A stretch of 26,008 nt of DNA, from the NCBI GenBank assembly GCA_905397405.1, contig CAJPVJ010000410.1, forward strand, positions 1 through 26,008, read 5' to 3'. Numbering within the stretch: the first letter of the stretch is position 1; each line of letters starts with the position of its first letter. Below the pieces are notes generated by a model. The model saw nothing but the letters and a program-made list of their open reading frames with translations. It was not told the DNA's origin and did no database searches. Of this stretch, positions 11,087 to 21,883 are shown piece by piece. A program made the translations under genes and the position numbers. Source of the DNA: Oppiella nova. Lineage: Eukaryota > Arthropoda > Arachnida > Sarcoptiformes > Oppiidae.

Positions 11087-11323
11087 TGTTCAGCGATTCT
11101 AATGTTTTGATTGCTTTTATTGAAATACAAATACAATTGTTTTCAAAGCAATCATTCGTGTGATGCTGTGTCGAGTCCAACATTTGTCATATGTTTAAGT
11201 GTTTCAAACCTTTATGTTCAGCGATTCTAATGTTTTGATTGCTTTTATTGAAATACAAATACAATTGTTTTCAAAGCAATCATTCGTGTGATGCTGTGTC
11301 GAGTCCAACATTTGTCATATGTT
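11087..11323. repeat. Tandem duplication, period 128 bp, 109-bp perfect repeat
   Basis: 11087-11195 and 11215-11323 are identical over 109 bp, with 19 unrelated bases between. Noncoding. Same period as the duplications at 2700 and 3813 although the sequences are unrelated. Confidence 0.96.
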
Positions 11324-11504
11324 ATTCACAAAGTTTGGAAAGTTTCGATACGAATGTTTTCATGACATAATATCAACCGAGAGTTTATTTTTATGTTAAG
11401 ACAAAACTCAAATTTTAACCTTTTTCTCTAAGAGTACTTTAACTTATATTCATATCTATGAATTATTCCACAAAACATACAAAATATTATTTTATTTTGT
11501 TATA

Positions 11505-11580
11505 TTTTCATTTATATTTATTATTATATATTTATTATTATATTTATTATATTATTATTCATTATTATATTTTATTAAGT
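11505..11580. repeat. AT-rich simple repeat (TTATTA-like)
   Basis: Irregular run of TTATTA and TATATT units; low-complexity sequence only. Confidence 0.6.
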
Positions 11581-12317
11581 TAAACCATTCTGAGTCAAAA
11601 TTTTGATTAAAAACAACAATGGACCAGTTAATTGAGTCAAATTGGTGTCGTCTAAACACAGTTAATGATTAGAAAGCCGTAGCTCTAGCCATACAAAGTT
11701 GTAGACACTATTTAAATATAAATTTATCCACATACTGTATTTTTAATTAATTTTTGCAAACAAGCTACACAATTGGGATTTCTTATAAGAAGTGTTATTA
11801 TCGCACAAAAAGTTCACTGGAATTATCAAATAATTATTTAACAAAAGAATTGATTAATGATTTTATTTTTATATTTTGTAATACTATCGATTTATAAATG
11901 TATTAGAGTACTTATTACTTTTTAGCAATGAACCTAAAATATACAAGTGTGTTAACTATAAACTTAAAATTCATGTTATATGTAAAAATAGTTTAATAAA
12001 AATTTTTAACCAATTTATGTTTATAGGAATGTCAAAAACCTATCATTAGACTTGACTTTTAGATAATTTGAAAACTATAAAAATTAATTTATATAAGCTA
12101 TTTTGAATAATATTACATTTATCATTTAAGGTGTTTGCACTAATGACTGCAATATTGATAAAATTAAGATTAAGTTTCAGCAATGACATCTAAAATCTAT
12201 AAATTAAAATCTTTATTCAAAAGTCATAGAAAATAATAAATAATTGAAATTCTAATTTCTGTCTAATCCAAACATTATATCAATATATTAAAACATCCTT
12301 GCTAGAACAACACATTA

Positions 12318-12323
12318 TTTTAT
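12318..12323 (-). terminator. Poly(A) signal of the METTL7-like gene
   Basis: Minus-strand AATAAA about 30 bases beyond the stop codon at 12352, the usual distance for a short 3' UTR. Confidence 0.5.
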
Positions 12324-12351
12324 TCCTAAGTATCACTAATAGGTATTGGTA

Positions 12352-13837
12352 TTAATCCTTATTCATAAATTCGTCTGTTTCATGAGTAGTAGCCGTTCCC
12401 CAGATGTGGGCTCTGGCTATAAAGACCATTTCATTAGGATATTCATAATTGAGATGAAGTGTATGAAATCCGGCCCTTTCTATATGAGACCAGGTGACGG
12501 CCACTGTCACTGTCGGTGGGTCCTTACGCATGGTCTTACCGACGTCATCATTAACGTAATGTTTGTCGTGATATACAAACCGCGACCATACCCCCATTGG
12601 TTGCACGAGGTATTTCATTATCGTGCCTCCCTGTCAGGACCAACATAATTCAGTTATTACTCACATAACTCATAATATCATCAGATTATTGCCAACATTC
12701 GTATAATAGCAGCCATTCAATAATTTATGAAAATAATAGTTTTCTCATTTCACATATTGATAATACAATTCTGCTTTTGATATGAACTAAAAATTACGCA
12801 AAAATTCATTGAGAATTCATTTTTTAAGGGTTCGGCAAAAAATAAAACGCTGACAATAAAAAATATCTATTAGATGAATCAAATTACTTTATAAATAGTT
12901 TTTTGTGTTTAAATAAGGATTCTGTAAGTATTGAAAGTATAAAGTATTAAAACACATAATTCTTAAGGATTCTGTATTTGTAAACTTCATTATTCTCTAT
13001 ACAGAGTGTGCACTGAATTTGTGATTGAAATCTTGTGAATGACTTACTTTTTTGAGGACTCTTCGTATTTCTCTCAATGTTTTATTGCGATCCTTAACAC
13101 TACACAAGACATATGTGGCCACCACTACGTCCACAGAATTATCTTCTATTTGTCGCATATCTTCTGCCATTCCGTTCACAAAGTCCTCGCATAAGATGTT
13201 TGGAAATTTGGATTTGTTTTGACGAAAATATTTCTCGAAATAGCTGTTATAGTCGAGGGCTATAATGCGACAGTTGGAGGGATAGAATTCAAAGTTGTTG
13301 CCCCGGGCCGGCCCTATCTCCAGGATTACCTAAACCAATAGCCAAAGTGAATCTCATCAATGATTAAACATCAACTTTGAAAAATCTCTATATTTAAGTG
13401 TCTTAAGTTAGGATATAAATATAAGTAGAGAATTGATTTTTTTGTATAAAAAACATTTATGAGTGATTTGACGAGAATTTAGGAAAAGCAATATAATAAC
13501 CAATAATTATATATAAATCAAATAATAATAAATGTTATTTTGAGAAATATCTCAAATTTGAAAAATACTTTAAAAAGTATTTCTGAATTTCACAAAATAC
13601 AGTATGTTCTTTATTATTAATAATTATTAATTATACAGTATGTTGAGTTTATACAGTACTAGTACAGATTACTACAGATTATTAATATGGATTTTAGAGA
13701 GAGAAGCAAATATGCAATACTATTAAAAGGTTTTAACCCTAATAATTAGAATAAATATGAGAATGGATTACTAAATGACTGAATGGTTGCCAATTAAATA
13801 TAATCTCTATACTGTAATGCTTCCAGTAATTCTTTAG

Positions 13838-13881
<44 letters not shown>

Positions 13882-15692
13882 TCACTCACTCACTCACTCA
13901 CTCGCTCGCTCGCTCAATGAACCTAATTTAATGACCATTTTGTCAAAACCTTTTGACCAAAACTACATTTTCAAAAAAATCAGTTTATTTCATAAAAGGG
14001 AATTTTATGACAGGAGTTGGCAAAACTAATCGGATTTGTCATAAAATTTCTAAAGTTATATTTACTTCAAATAAATTATGTTATTATTCACTTATATGAC
14101 ATAAATATTATATATCCGAATACCTAAGTTACGAACAGAATTAAATTAATTACTATCTTTTCGTTTCTTTGATATTTTAAATAATAAGTTAAAGAATAGA
14201 AAACTTTGAGAAATTGATCACTCGTTTTAAGCACTGAAGGAATGTTAAGGAAGTATAGGAAGTATAGGAAATAATCAATGGCTCACTGAAAGCACAACTA
14301 ATTATTCAATGCTTTCCTATCAGACACTGTTTGTATAATTAATTATAATCAAAGCCTACCAATAAATTCAATAAATTGTATTGTTAGCAAATAGACAAAA
14401 TCACAAAGGACTAAATTAACCAAGATAACATTCTATTATTATGATAAAACATAATCAAAATGTAGGGAAATATTTATACATGTATAATAATTTGTTTTCA
14501 ACAAAGTATAAATCGTGAATTTTAGTTAATCAATAAATATTTTTATGACGATATTTTATACTATATGTTTATATTTAAATTTGTCAATTCCAATGGGATT
14601 CAAAAATTTTAATAATTTCTGATCAAAATAAAGTTTATTTAAGTGCAGAATATTCACGATTTAAATAAAATTATGTTTTTATAACTCTATATTAAAATAA
14701 AATAACATAAATTTTTCAATTATTGGTTAACCTTATAGGTTTTATTAATGTCTGAATACAGTATACATTATTGATTTTTATGGCTAATTATAAATTGAAT
14801 ATGTATAGTAATAAATGATAAAAGCTTTAGTAAAATGTGATTCGCATTCCAGCGTTACTTTATACTCCATTTAATAAGACTTTTGTGTTTTGGAAGTTTA
14901 GTAGTTTACGCTAGAGTTACAATATAGCAATTTCCCCCGACTCAATCCCGTTTTATTAGGCAATCCCCCTTAAGAATAATCTACTCTAATGTATGTTATG
15001 TTCAGTACAGTATTTTTTAATAAACAAATAAAATTTCTTGATTTATTGTCTATATTTTATCAAATCATATTTGATGTTCAAATCACGTCATTTAAAATAC
15101 ATTGTGAGTACTACATAAAATGGACAAAGAACATTTATTCGGGATTCTTGTTTCCCTTTTATATGTCCATCACATGGAGTGTATGGGAATGAGTCGACCC
15201 TCTAGTTTAAGCCTCAAAACGGATTCTTTTATGTTTTGCCTCAAACAGCAAATGTTTTCATTCATGAGATATCAAACTCTGAATACATGCTAAGAATCCT
15301 TCAAAAGAATAATAATAATAATAATAATATTAATGCCATAATTTGATATAAAATGAAAATCTTTTCAAAAAACTTCTTATAATAAATTATTTGAAATACA
15401 TTTACAAAATAAATAAACAAATAAGAAATTATTAATACATAAACAGTTTTATTACCAATTCTTGTGAACAATCAGATGATTCAAAACGTGATAGTTTTTC
15501 AAAGAGTTTAGCTCTGATGGCATTCCCTCCGCGTTTGATAACTGAAGTGCAAAATATGGTGTAAAACCACGAAAACCATAATTTGCGGAACTGTTCGCTC
15601 GCATAAAGCAGAGTTAATAAGAGTAGAAAAACGCTGATTATTACAGCAAACAAATAAAACGATACGATCGACAAATTGGCCCAGAAGTCCAT
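12352..15692 (-). CDS. Mettl7: METTL7-like (thiol) methyltransferase, three exons
   Basis: S-adenosylmethionine-dependent methyltransferase of the METTL7A/7B group, which in mammals are membrane-anchored thiol methyltransferases of the ER and lipid droplets. Minus-strand exons 15692-15456, 13329-13048 and 12630-12352, all phase 0, 798 nt, 265 residues (human about 244). The N-terminus MDFWANLSIVSFYLFAVIIS and on to LLLLTLLY is a hydrophobic anchor. Exon 2 starts VILEIGPARGNNFEFYP, the SAM-binding motif I, then IIALDYN, and NSVDVVVATYVLCSVKD with REIRRVLKK, closely matching human SVDVVVCTLVLCSVKN and REVCRVL. Exon 3 begins GGTIMKYL and holds WSHIERAGFHTLHL and ARAHIWGTAT, matching human ALERASF and RPHIYGYAVK. 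The open frame extends eight codons upstream of ATG 15692-15690 without another ATG. Intron 1 is 2.1 kb, intron 2 about 420 bp. The extra C-terminal tail (THETDEFMNKD) is not in the human proteins. Confidence 0.88.
13330..15455 (-). other. Large intron 1 of the METTL7-like gene
   Basis: AT-rich noncoding sequence with a compound microsatellite at 13838-13916 and a short AAT run at 15307-15328. A 67-codon open frame on the other strand (14989-15192) has no recognisable domain. No nested gene supported. Confidence 0.6.
13838..13916 (+). repeat. Compound microsatellite (TC)n-(AC)n-(ACTC)n-(GCTC)n
   Basis: Four simple repeats follow in direct contact, each differing from the previous by one change, ending in three GCTC units. 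Lies in METTL7-like intron 1. Confidence 0.95.
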
Positions 15693-17185
15693 TCTGAGGT
15701 CATTCACGAATTGCACACAAACTTATTAAAAGCAACTCGCATTTCATAATATAATATCAAATAATGATTTTTCTAAGTGACAAAAAATGGTTAATCAATC
15801 AAAAACATAAATGAATGTCGTCTACAGTTACGAAAAGTTTTGGCAAATATTTTATCCGCAAAAGCAGTAAGAAATTTAATGTTAGGATAGTTTGAGACAA
15901 AACTACTCTTTGTCACAAAAATGCATCAATCATTAGATGGAAACAAACGAAAGGCAAGGAAAAAGTTTTCTCTCATCGCTTCTCATATCTGTGTCATTAA
16001 ATAAAACACAAGAAATGCACTGAAAAAGAAAAATAATTACGAATTCAAACAAAACCAAAGATTAATTGCAGACAAAATTCGAGCTGAACTTCACTGCTAT
16101 CGCAATGCTATACAACTGTGTAATGATTTAGATGTGGAGTAGAGTGGAGTACATCTCCGCTATCAGGCATTACTGCAAACACTATGTGTTCATAGTTTTG
16201 CGCACTCCTAGTGTTATATCCATTAATATCGATCCTATGGTAGAACAGGACATCTTTTCATCTGCCATGCATTCATTCAATTGCAATCTTTGTCATTATT
16301 ATCATCCACTCTCCTCTACTATACAGCCATCACCACCACCAACGCAGTCAAGGGAGACAACACCAACACATCAATTGCATCCACAAAACAATTCATTCTC
16401 ATTATATTCACACAATTCACTAAAAAATTAATTTATATTTAAAAATAATTTTTGCAAGTTTTTAATTTAATGTTTGTTGGCGTGACTGTCATCTCAGTGA
16501 GCACTGGTTACCCCCGACTAATGCATTGTTCTTTCCCTACTTTTCAGCGTTAGTGTTAGTGTTAGTGTTAGTGTATAGTGTATAGTGTACTCGATTTAAT
16601 TCATTTATAGAATATAAACTTGTATTTTATGAAAATATAAATCTATTTTATGAATACATCTTTCGTTAAACTTTCAGTACAAAAACGATGAGACTTTGAT
16701 GCCATAAATATTTATTCGGTATTTTACATAAATTGCAATAATAGTAACAGTGCTCTCAAACCCTGACCGCCGATTGGCACTGCAATCCTGAGATCGCTAT
16801 GAAATCCCGTCAATACATCCATTTTTGTTAATCTAATAAATAAATATATCTCTCATGCCGTCCCAACCCATCACTCTTTTTAAACATATCCAAACCAATG
16901 GAAAAAAATTAATGTTTTCACTTTTATGTATGTTTTTTGCAGTGGTTTTTGTATTTTTCTATAAAATATTTTATGAATTTATTTTAAAATTCTTTGTAAT
17001 TCAAAATTTGAATCATTTTTTTCTTTATTAATTCAAAAATTTTATTATTTCGAATTCTGGTACAAAATTTAAAATTTTTGTTTAGGAATATTCTGTATTA
17101 AAAATACAGTAATCTTTTTAAAGCACTCAATGTTCAGTAAAATAAGCGATATATAATGTACTGCAGTGTGTATACTTTGGTAACT
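15693..17185. other. Intergenic region upstream of the METTL7-like gene
   Basis: Presumed promoter side of the minus-strand methyltransferase. A 99-codon open frame (16132-16431, +) ends in Pro/Thr/Gln/Ser-rich sequence and shows no domain; I do not call it a gene. A GTTAGT/GTATAGT minisatellite lies at 16549-16592. Otherwise nothing recognised. Confidence 0.5.
16549..16592 (+). repeat. Short tandem repeat GTTAGT x4 then GTATAGT x3
   Basis: Four hexamer units followed by about three related heptamer units, without coding context. Confidence 0.85.
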
Positions 17186-17794
17186 TTTGGGGAATGAAAT
17201 TGGCAGTAAATCTAAACGTAATTTATAAATTGAATTTAAGTCTAATTGTGAAATCTAATAAATTTATTTGAAATATGTGTTCATAATGATCAAAATGGTG
17301 TGGCCATTTTATTTTTATCATTTGTGGTACCGAAGTAATCCACATCTAAAGTGATAAACTCGGGAATTTTGTTTGGCATTTTTAAGAATCTCTATGGGAT
17401 AATAAGCTGTTCATAGCTTGCGATACACTTATGGTTAACTGACATATCCGATAAAATTGGTTATATTCTGGTTTCAGGGCGTGAATCTGGTTAATTTGTG
17501 TTCGTGAACCTAGATTCATATTAAAACACACATAATTGTCAGAAATAATTAAAATAACTATTCAATTTAAAGAAATTAGTAGATGATTTCCCGAAAATTG
17601 TTGCCAAAGCATGTTCTGGAAACTACCTCTTTAGATGTGGATTACTTCGGTACCACAAATGATAAAAATAAAATGGCCACACCATTTTAATCATTATGAA
17701 CACACATTTCAAATAAAATTATTAGATTTCACAATTAAACTTAAATTCAATTTATAAATTACCTTTAGATTTACTGCCAATTTCATTCCCCAAA
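17186..17794. mobile_element. 609-bp foldback element with 166-bp inverted arms
   Basis: 17186-17351 and 17629-17794 are inverted copies of 166 bp with five mismatches (97%). Outer ends read TTTGGGGAATG and its complement; inner ends read CCACATCTAAAG. The 277-bp middle has no coding capacity. No clear target duplication; a weak further match (TATACTT) just outside both ends may mean the true ends are slightly farther out. Fits a non-autonomous DNA transposon (MITE) or an inverted duplication able to form a long hairpin RNA. Confidence 0.75.
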
Positions 17795-18513
17795 GGATAG
17801 TGTATAATAAGTATATAATAAGTTTTAATATGTTCCGATTGTACTCATACACTCTTACAAAGTATTAGTATTGAACTTAATTACTATTTTTATAAAATGT
17901 AGTTATGATATACACTAATTACTACCAGTGCTACTCCCGGAGACCGAGACTACGACAAATCTTACAAGCTTAATCTTTTACAGTTCAGGAACAGTGGTAT
18001 ACAATATATATATATATTTATTGTAAGTTTAAAAATTTCTTAATATATTAATCATATGAAGATTGTTTTTATGTCTAATAAATAATCATACTATTAATCA
18101 AAATGAAAATTATGTTTCCAACAAAATATCTTAGTCACTTTTAATTCATTAAATACTAGTGTTATAAATAGTAAATAAGTTTCCTAATATTATAAAACAC
18201 TAATTTGTGGATTTTAAAAATTTTGTGTGATAATGTGATAATGTTAAAAATGATATTTGTGTGTAGTTTTTAATAAAATGATTACAAGTACTGTAATAAT
18301 ACCCATGGACACTTCTGCTATATAATTTATAATTTAATGGATATTTTGCATGCGATTATTTGAAAAATAATATTATCTTAATGTCTAACTAGATAAATGA
18401 CTTAAAGTATGATTTTCAGTAAATAGTAAATCATAAAATAAGATTATTTTGCAATTTATATTTTCAATAAAATAATTATAATAATAATTTCAATCTTTAA
18501 GACAAGTCGTAGA
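17795..18513. other. AT-rich stretch between two foldback elements
   Basis: No gene seen. The segment 18327-18460 is a diverged direct repeat of 20476-20611, about 80% alike by eye. Confidence 0.5.
18327..18460 (+). repeat. Direct repeat copy A flanking the left receptor gene
   Basis: Shares long blocks with 20476-20611, for example ATAAATGACTTAAAGT and AAATCATAAAATAAGAT. The two copies bracket the left gustatory receptor gene. Confidence 0.7.
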
Positions 18514-18739
18514 CCTACGAGTGCCAAGCTAAACTAGTAAAAGGGCTACTAGTGTTGAGACACTTTGAGTAGTTATAGATAATTGATTACTCACAACACT
18601 TGTTTTTAATTTTTCAATAATAATAGAAAAAAAATCTAAAGTTTATAATTTAAAACAATTAGTGTTGTGAGTAATGCATTGATTAGTCAAAGTGTCTCAA
18701 CACTAGTTAGCACTTATAGACCAAATTGGCAATCGTAGG
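18514..18739. mobile_element. 226-bp foldback/MITE-like element
   Basis: Outer inverted repeats CCTACGAGTGCCAA (18514-18527) and its complement with one mismatch (18726-18739) enclose a second pair: 18549-18600 and 18661-18706, sharing CTAGTGTTGAGACACTTTGA and TTACTCACAACACT. About 60 bp of A-rich loop. No coding capacity; ends just upstream of the receptor stop codon region. Confidence 0.65.
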
Positions 18740-18772
18740 CATAGATGTCAATAATTATACATTTTTAAATAA

Positions 18773-20137
18773 TTAAAAAAATTTCATAATGCGTACGTAA
18801 TTTAACCCGGATACATATACAAATTGAAAGAATTTCCAGTTATTCATAGGAAACAAGTCATAGCAATAGAAACCAATTGGAGGTCCGGACAGTCGCTCAA
18901 TAATTGCATTTATTTTGAGTTTATATTTGACGGGAATTTTAGGATGTTTTCTCTGATAGCCATAAAGTATAGGCAAAGATTTATGGGCAGCATTTGTGAT
19001 CCAGGTGCTCATTATATTCATACAAATTGTGGCAGAAAAGCATATAATGACAATAAACGCAAAGAATATTCTTGTGATTAAATTGGTGTCCCTGTGATGG
19101 GACCCGTATAACGCTATTAAAAACCCTGGTGTTGTTATGTAATACATGATAAATGTTATACATCTAAAAAATTAATTAAAATCCTTGGTCATTTTTTCGT
19201 AACATGAATGCTCACGAATAGCCAGTATAAGTAAGTTAAGTGTATAATAATGTGAATCCATAGATTTCATACATGTATCTATTTTTGAGTTAATTTCATT
19301 GAATTTATATTTAACATACAACGATACCATGAACCACAAGGTAAACCCACACCATAATATGCTGTATGTTTGTACGAGAAATGCTTGCATGGTAATAGAT
19401 CCAACTATAAGGCTAATAGCAGATACATTTAGTGTTGGATTCATAAGTATTAGTACCATTCCCGTAATCCATAATACCGTGTTCACAAATAGTGATATTA
19501 TTATAAATTGATGACACATATGCTTTACGAAAAATCTGAGCTTGCTTGTCCATCGAAACATATTTCTCTCATTAATTGGATATAAATTGAATGTATATTT
19601 AATTAAATATGTAGTCGAAGAGATATAGAATGTATGCGTCAGCTCCTGGTATAAACAGACACATCCGATACACAATATGCCCAATGAAAATAAACTGAGT
19701 ATAGAGTCGCACAGCATCGGGTTAGCCAACTCCAGGGTCCAGTCACTCATCAGGCTATACATCCATGGCTATAAATTATTGGTTTTATGTTTAGAAATAT
19801 TAATAACATGATTACTTAAATAAATGTACTAATATAATGTATGCATTCATATAATACCTTACTGACGATTACACATAACGCAAATCGTATACAATTAAGC
19901 AAGCACATTATTCTGGTAAAAATGATTATCACCAGTCGGTGTTTACTAAACTTTCCTAATTATGTATACATTATCATGAAATAATAGTAATACAGTTGAA
20001 ATTTCATATAACTTACCCGACACATATTCCTCAGTATCCCTATAGAGTACTACATAATACACACGACCTAGTTTTATGACTCTATCGATACAATCAGTGA
20101 AAGTTTTATTTAAATTATTGCTGTATATTTTAGGCAT
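18773..20137 (-). pseudogene. Gustatory receptor, left copy, interrupted by one in-frame stop
   Basis: Seven-helix chemoreceptor of the arthropod gustatory receptor type. Minus-strand exons 20137-20017, 19955-19858 and 19768-18773, with the same phases as the right copy. Exon 1 starts MPKIYSNNLNKTFTDCIDRV, exon 2 holds the first helix (FTRIMCLLNCIRFALC), exon 3 the rest, ending GFYCYDLFPMNNWKFFQF and on to the final helix. One TAA (19174-19172) replaces the TAC codon of the right copy after KMTKDFN, about residue 273 of 404. After it the frame stays open for over 130 codons with no frameshift, about 90% like the right copy, against about 81% before it. So it is either a very recent pseudogene, homogenised by gene conversion, or translated by read-through. 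Lies in the left arm of the inverted duplication. Confidence 0.82.
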
Positions 20138-20859
20138 TATATAATTTGGTCCAGTTTATTTATAATCAATGTAATTTAACAAATACTCAAATTACAACTG
20201 AAAAGTTAGATCGTTACTGAGTTTGTAATATAAAAATCATTTATAAAATATATATATTTAAAAACATGTCATCTAAACCATATAAACCTAAATATGATAT
20301 ATTTAATGATCTTATAAATGTGAATTAAACCAACTGTCAATTTTATTATAATGCAATTATCGACCTATACATTTCAAAATACTGTACATCATTTTAGCTT
20401 ATATCGATCAAATCAATACTGTTTACAGTTATAATGGTATTAGGTGAAGTATGTCAATATATAATTTTGTGGAATTTTTAATTTAATTGATAAATTGCGT
20501 GCGATTATTTTAGAAAATAATATCATATGAATGTCATTCTACATAAATGACTTAAAGTGCCATTTTTAGTAAACTCGTAAATCATAAAATAAGATCATTT
20601 TCCAATATATATGTCGTAAACTCTATGTACGAGTAGTGTTTTTATAGGAATTTACTTATTGTTTGTCTTAATTAAGTGTCAGTTCTGTGCGATCCCTCAC
20701 ATACTGTATGTGAAGATCTAGACTCTAGACTATAGAATGTTGTCGTAATAAAAGAACTGTATTTTTAGGCATATTTTTCACTATAATTTTCAAATATTAA
20801 ATCAATATTGTTCAAATATTGTATGAAAATTAATTTTTTTTAATAATTTCAGAGTTATT
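20138..20859. other. Extra segment in the left arm upstream of the receptor
   Basis: AT-rich, without counterpart in the right arm, where only about 70 bp separate the conserved upstream block from the receptor ATG. No gene seen. Confidence 0.55.
20476..20611 (+). repeat. Direct repeat copy B flanking the left receptor gene
   Basis: Diverged copy of 18327-18460 in the same orientation; see shared blocks such as ATAAATGACTTAAAGT. Confidence 0.7.
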
Positions 20860-21122
20860 ATTCACATATTAGGTTTATTCAATGATAATTACTATCAGAT
20901 AATATCAAATTATGTCAAATAATATAGTGTTTCTATAAATATACATTTTAAATATTGATTATAGATTATGAGAAGTTATTGAATATGTTTTTGTATATTA
21001 TTTTAGAAATAATTATTATAAACTTCACAAAAATATTTAAGTATAAGATTCATGTAGAAATATAATATTATTTTCTGTACATAACAATGCTATTAATATA
21101 TTTCATTATGGCATACTTATTG

Positions 21123-21514
21123 ATAGGGAATAGATTTAGGGGGTTAGCCCCCAGTTGATTTAGGGGGTCAGCCCCAAGTTGATTTAGGGGATTTCTTGTA
21201 AAAACTCCCGAACTATTCGATGTTTATGGGGTCTAGCATGAGGTCATGTAAGATAATAGGCTGCCATTTTCTTTCGAGTAACATCCGGGAGCACTTAATT
21301 TTTAAGATTAAATCCTTGGTTTGAAATAAAATACTCTTTACTTTGTACAAGTTTTGGTTATCATGTAAAATACCAGAATTATGGCAGTATTTGGGTAGCC
21401 TAATACATACTTATTGAATGAGCCCTTATGACACTAAACATCGTTTTAACGGACAAAGCGACACAATTAAGTCTACGGGTAGTATAGTTACCGCTAAACA
21501 CATAATTAAATAAC
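21123..21514. other. Loop segment left of the terpene synthase-like exon
   Basis: Starts with a 24-bp-period tandem repeat (21133-21190) and has less AT-rich sequence up to 21480, containing CATACTTATTGA at both 21112 and 21403. Could be the remains of a DNA element; no reading frame of note. Confidence 0.4.
21133..21190 (+). repeat. 24-bp tandem repeat, about 2.4 copies
   Basis: GATTTAGGGGG recurs at 21133, 21157 and (one G shorter) 21181; each full unit includes the small inverted repeat GGGG-TYAG-CCCC. Confidence 0.9.
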
Positions 21515-21883
21515 TTATCCAGGCCACAGGCGGCCGATTCGTCGTACACGAAATGTCTCCCCAATCCTGTCCACCCAATACGTGAATGAGCAAGGATCTT
21601 TCTCCAAACGGTCGTCTAATATGAATCCGAGTTCGGCATACATTGCGACCAAATCGAGTTGAGAGGCGTCTGCCATCGGGAAACAGTAGGCGCTGAACGC
21701 CATTATATCGCCCGTCACCTTATAGTCGGCACCCAAAATGAGCTGGCACTTTTGCACCAACATGGGCTTAAGTTTCGTGAACAAGGGGTTTATCTGGTGC
21801 TTGACCATGGGCAATTTGCTAATGTCCATGTTACGTGCCTCATTATAGAGGTCGACATCCATAATGTGGGTTTCCATTGCCAT
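21515..21883 (-). CDS. Terpene synthase-like N-terminal exon (class I), incomplete
   Basis: Resembles the N-terminal half of bacterial-type class I terpene synthases, which ionise prenyl diphosphates. ATG at 21883-21881 starts MAMETHIMDVDLYNEARNMD; then comes INPLFTKLKP, then DIMAFSAYCFPMADASQLDL and MYAELGFILDDRLEKD. DDRLE (residues 90-94) fits the first metal-binding motif DDxxE, at the usual place after the FPxA helix and a W/F-x-x-x-DD segment. The frame ends at 21515, but the real exon probably stops earlier at a donor (GTATTG or GTGGAC after CSFTY). The second metal motif (NSE/DTE) and the whole C-terminal half are not found downstream, where the inverted receptor arm begins. GC content is well above the flanks. 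So this is either a first exon with distant partners or a truncated copy. Terpene synthases of lateral origin are known from some mites; that fits but is inference. Confidence 0.62.
   Translation of the reverse strand: MAMETHIMDVDLYNEARNMDISKLPMVKHQINPLFTKLKPMLVQKCQLILGADYKVTGDIMAFSAYCFPMADASQLDLVAMYAELGFILDDRLEKDPCSFTYWVDRIGETFRVRRIGRLWPG

Larger units (their letters stand above)
9776..12351. other. AT-rich intergenic region
   Basis: About 2.6 kb without a supported gene. It contains the 128-bp-period duplication at 11087-11323, an ATT/TTA-rich simple stretch near 11505-11580, and the poly(A) signal of the downstream minus-strand methyltransferase. A 62-codon open frame at 10589-10777 has no recognisable domain or flanking splice sites. 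Confidence 0.55.
18773..21122 (-). repeat. Left arm of a large inverted duplication
   Basis: Inverted partner of 23678-25386. Matching blocks cover the whole receptor gene and the far upstream part (20860-21122 against 23678-23965, e.g. AAGTATGCCATAATGAAATA). Between receptor start and that upstream part the left arm holds about 650 bp absent from the right arm, including the direct repeat at 20476-20611. Confidence 0.85.

Noticed and set aside
12346-12648. 100-codon plus-strand open frame
   Set aside because: Opposite strand of METTL7-like exon 3, whose sequence matches the family.
14989-15192. 67-codon open frame within METTL7-like intron 1
   Set aside because: Rich in Phe/Ile/Tyr as random AT-rich DNA would be; no family match.
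16132-16431. 99-codon open frame on the plus strand
   Set aside because: No domain, ends in low-complexity Pro/Thr/Gln/Ser sequence, no convincing splice partners; it lies on the promoter side of a minus-strand gene.
16549-16592. GTTAGT repeats as a telomere-like array
   Set aside because: The unit does not match the arthropod TTAGG repeat, there are only four units, and genes continue on both sides.
18824-19511. Plus-strand open frames across the left receptor
   Set aside because: Antisense shadows of the receptor exons.
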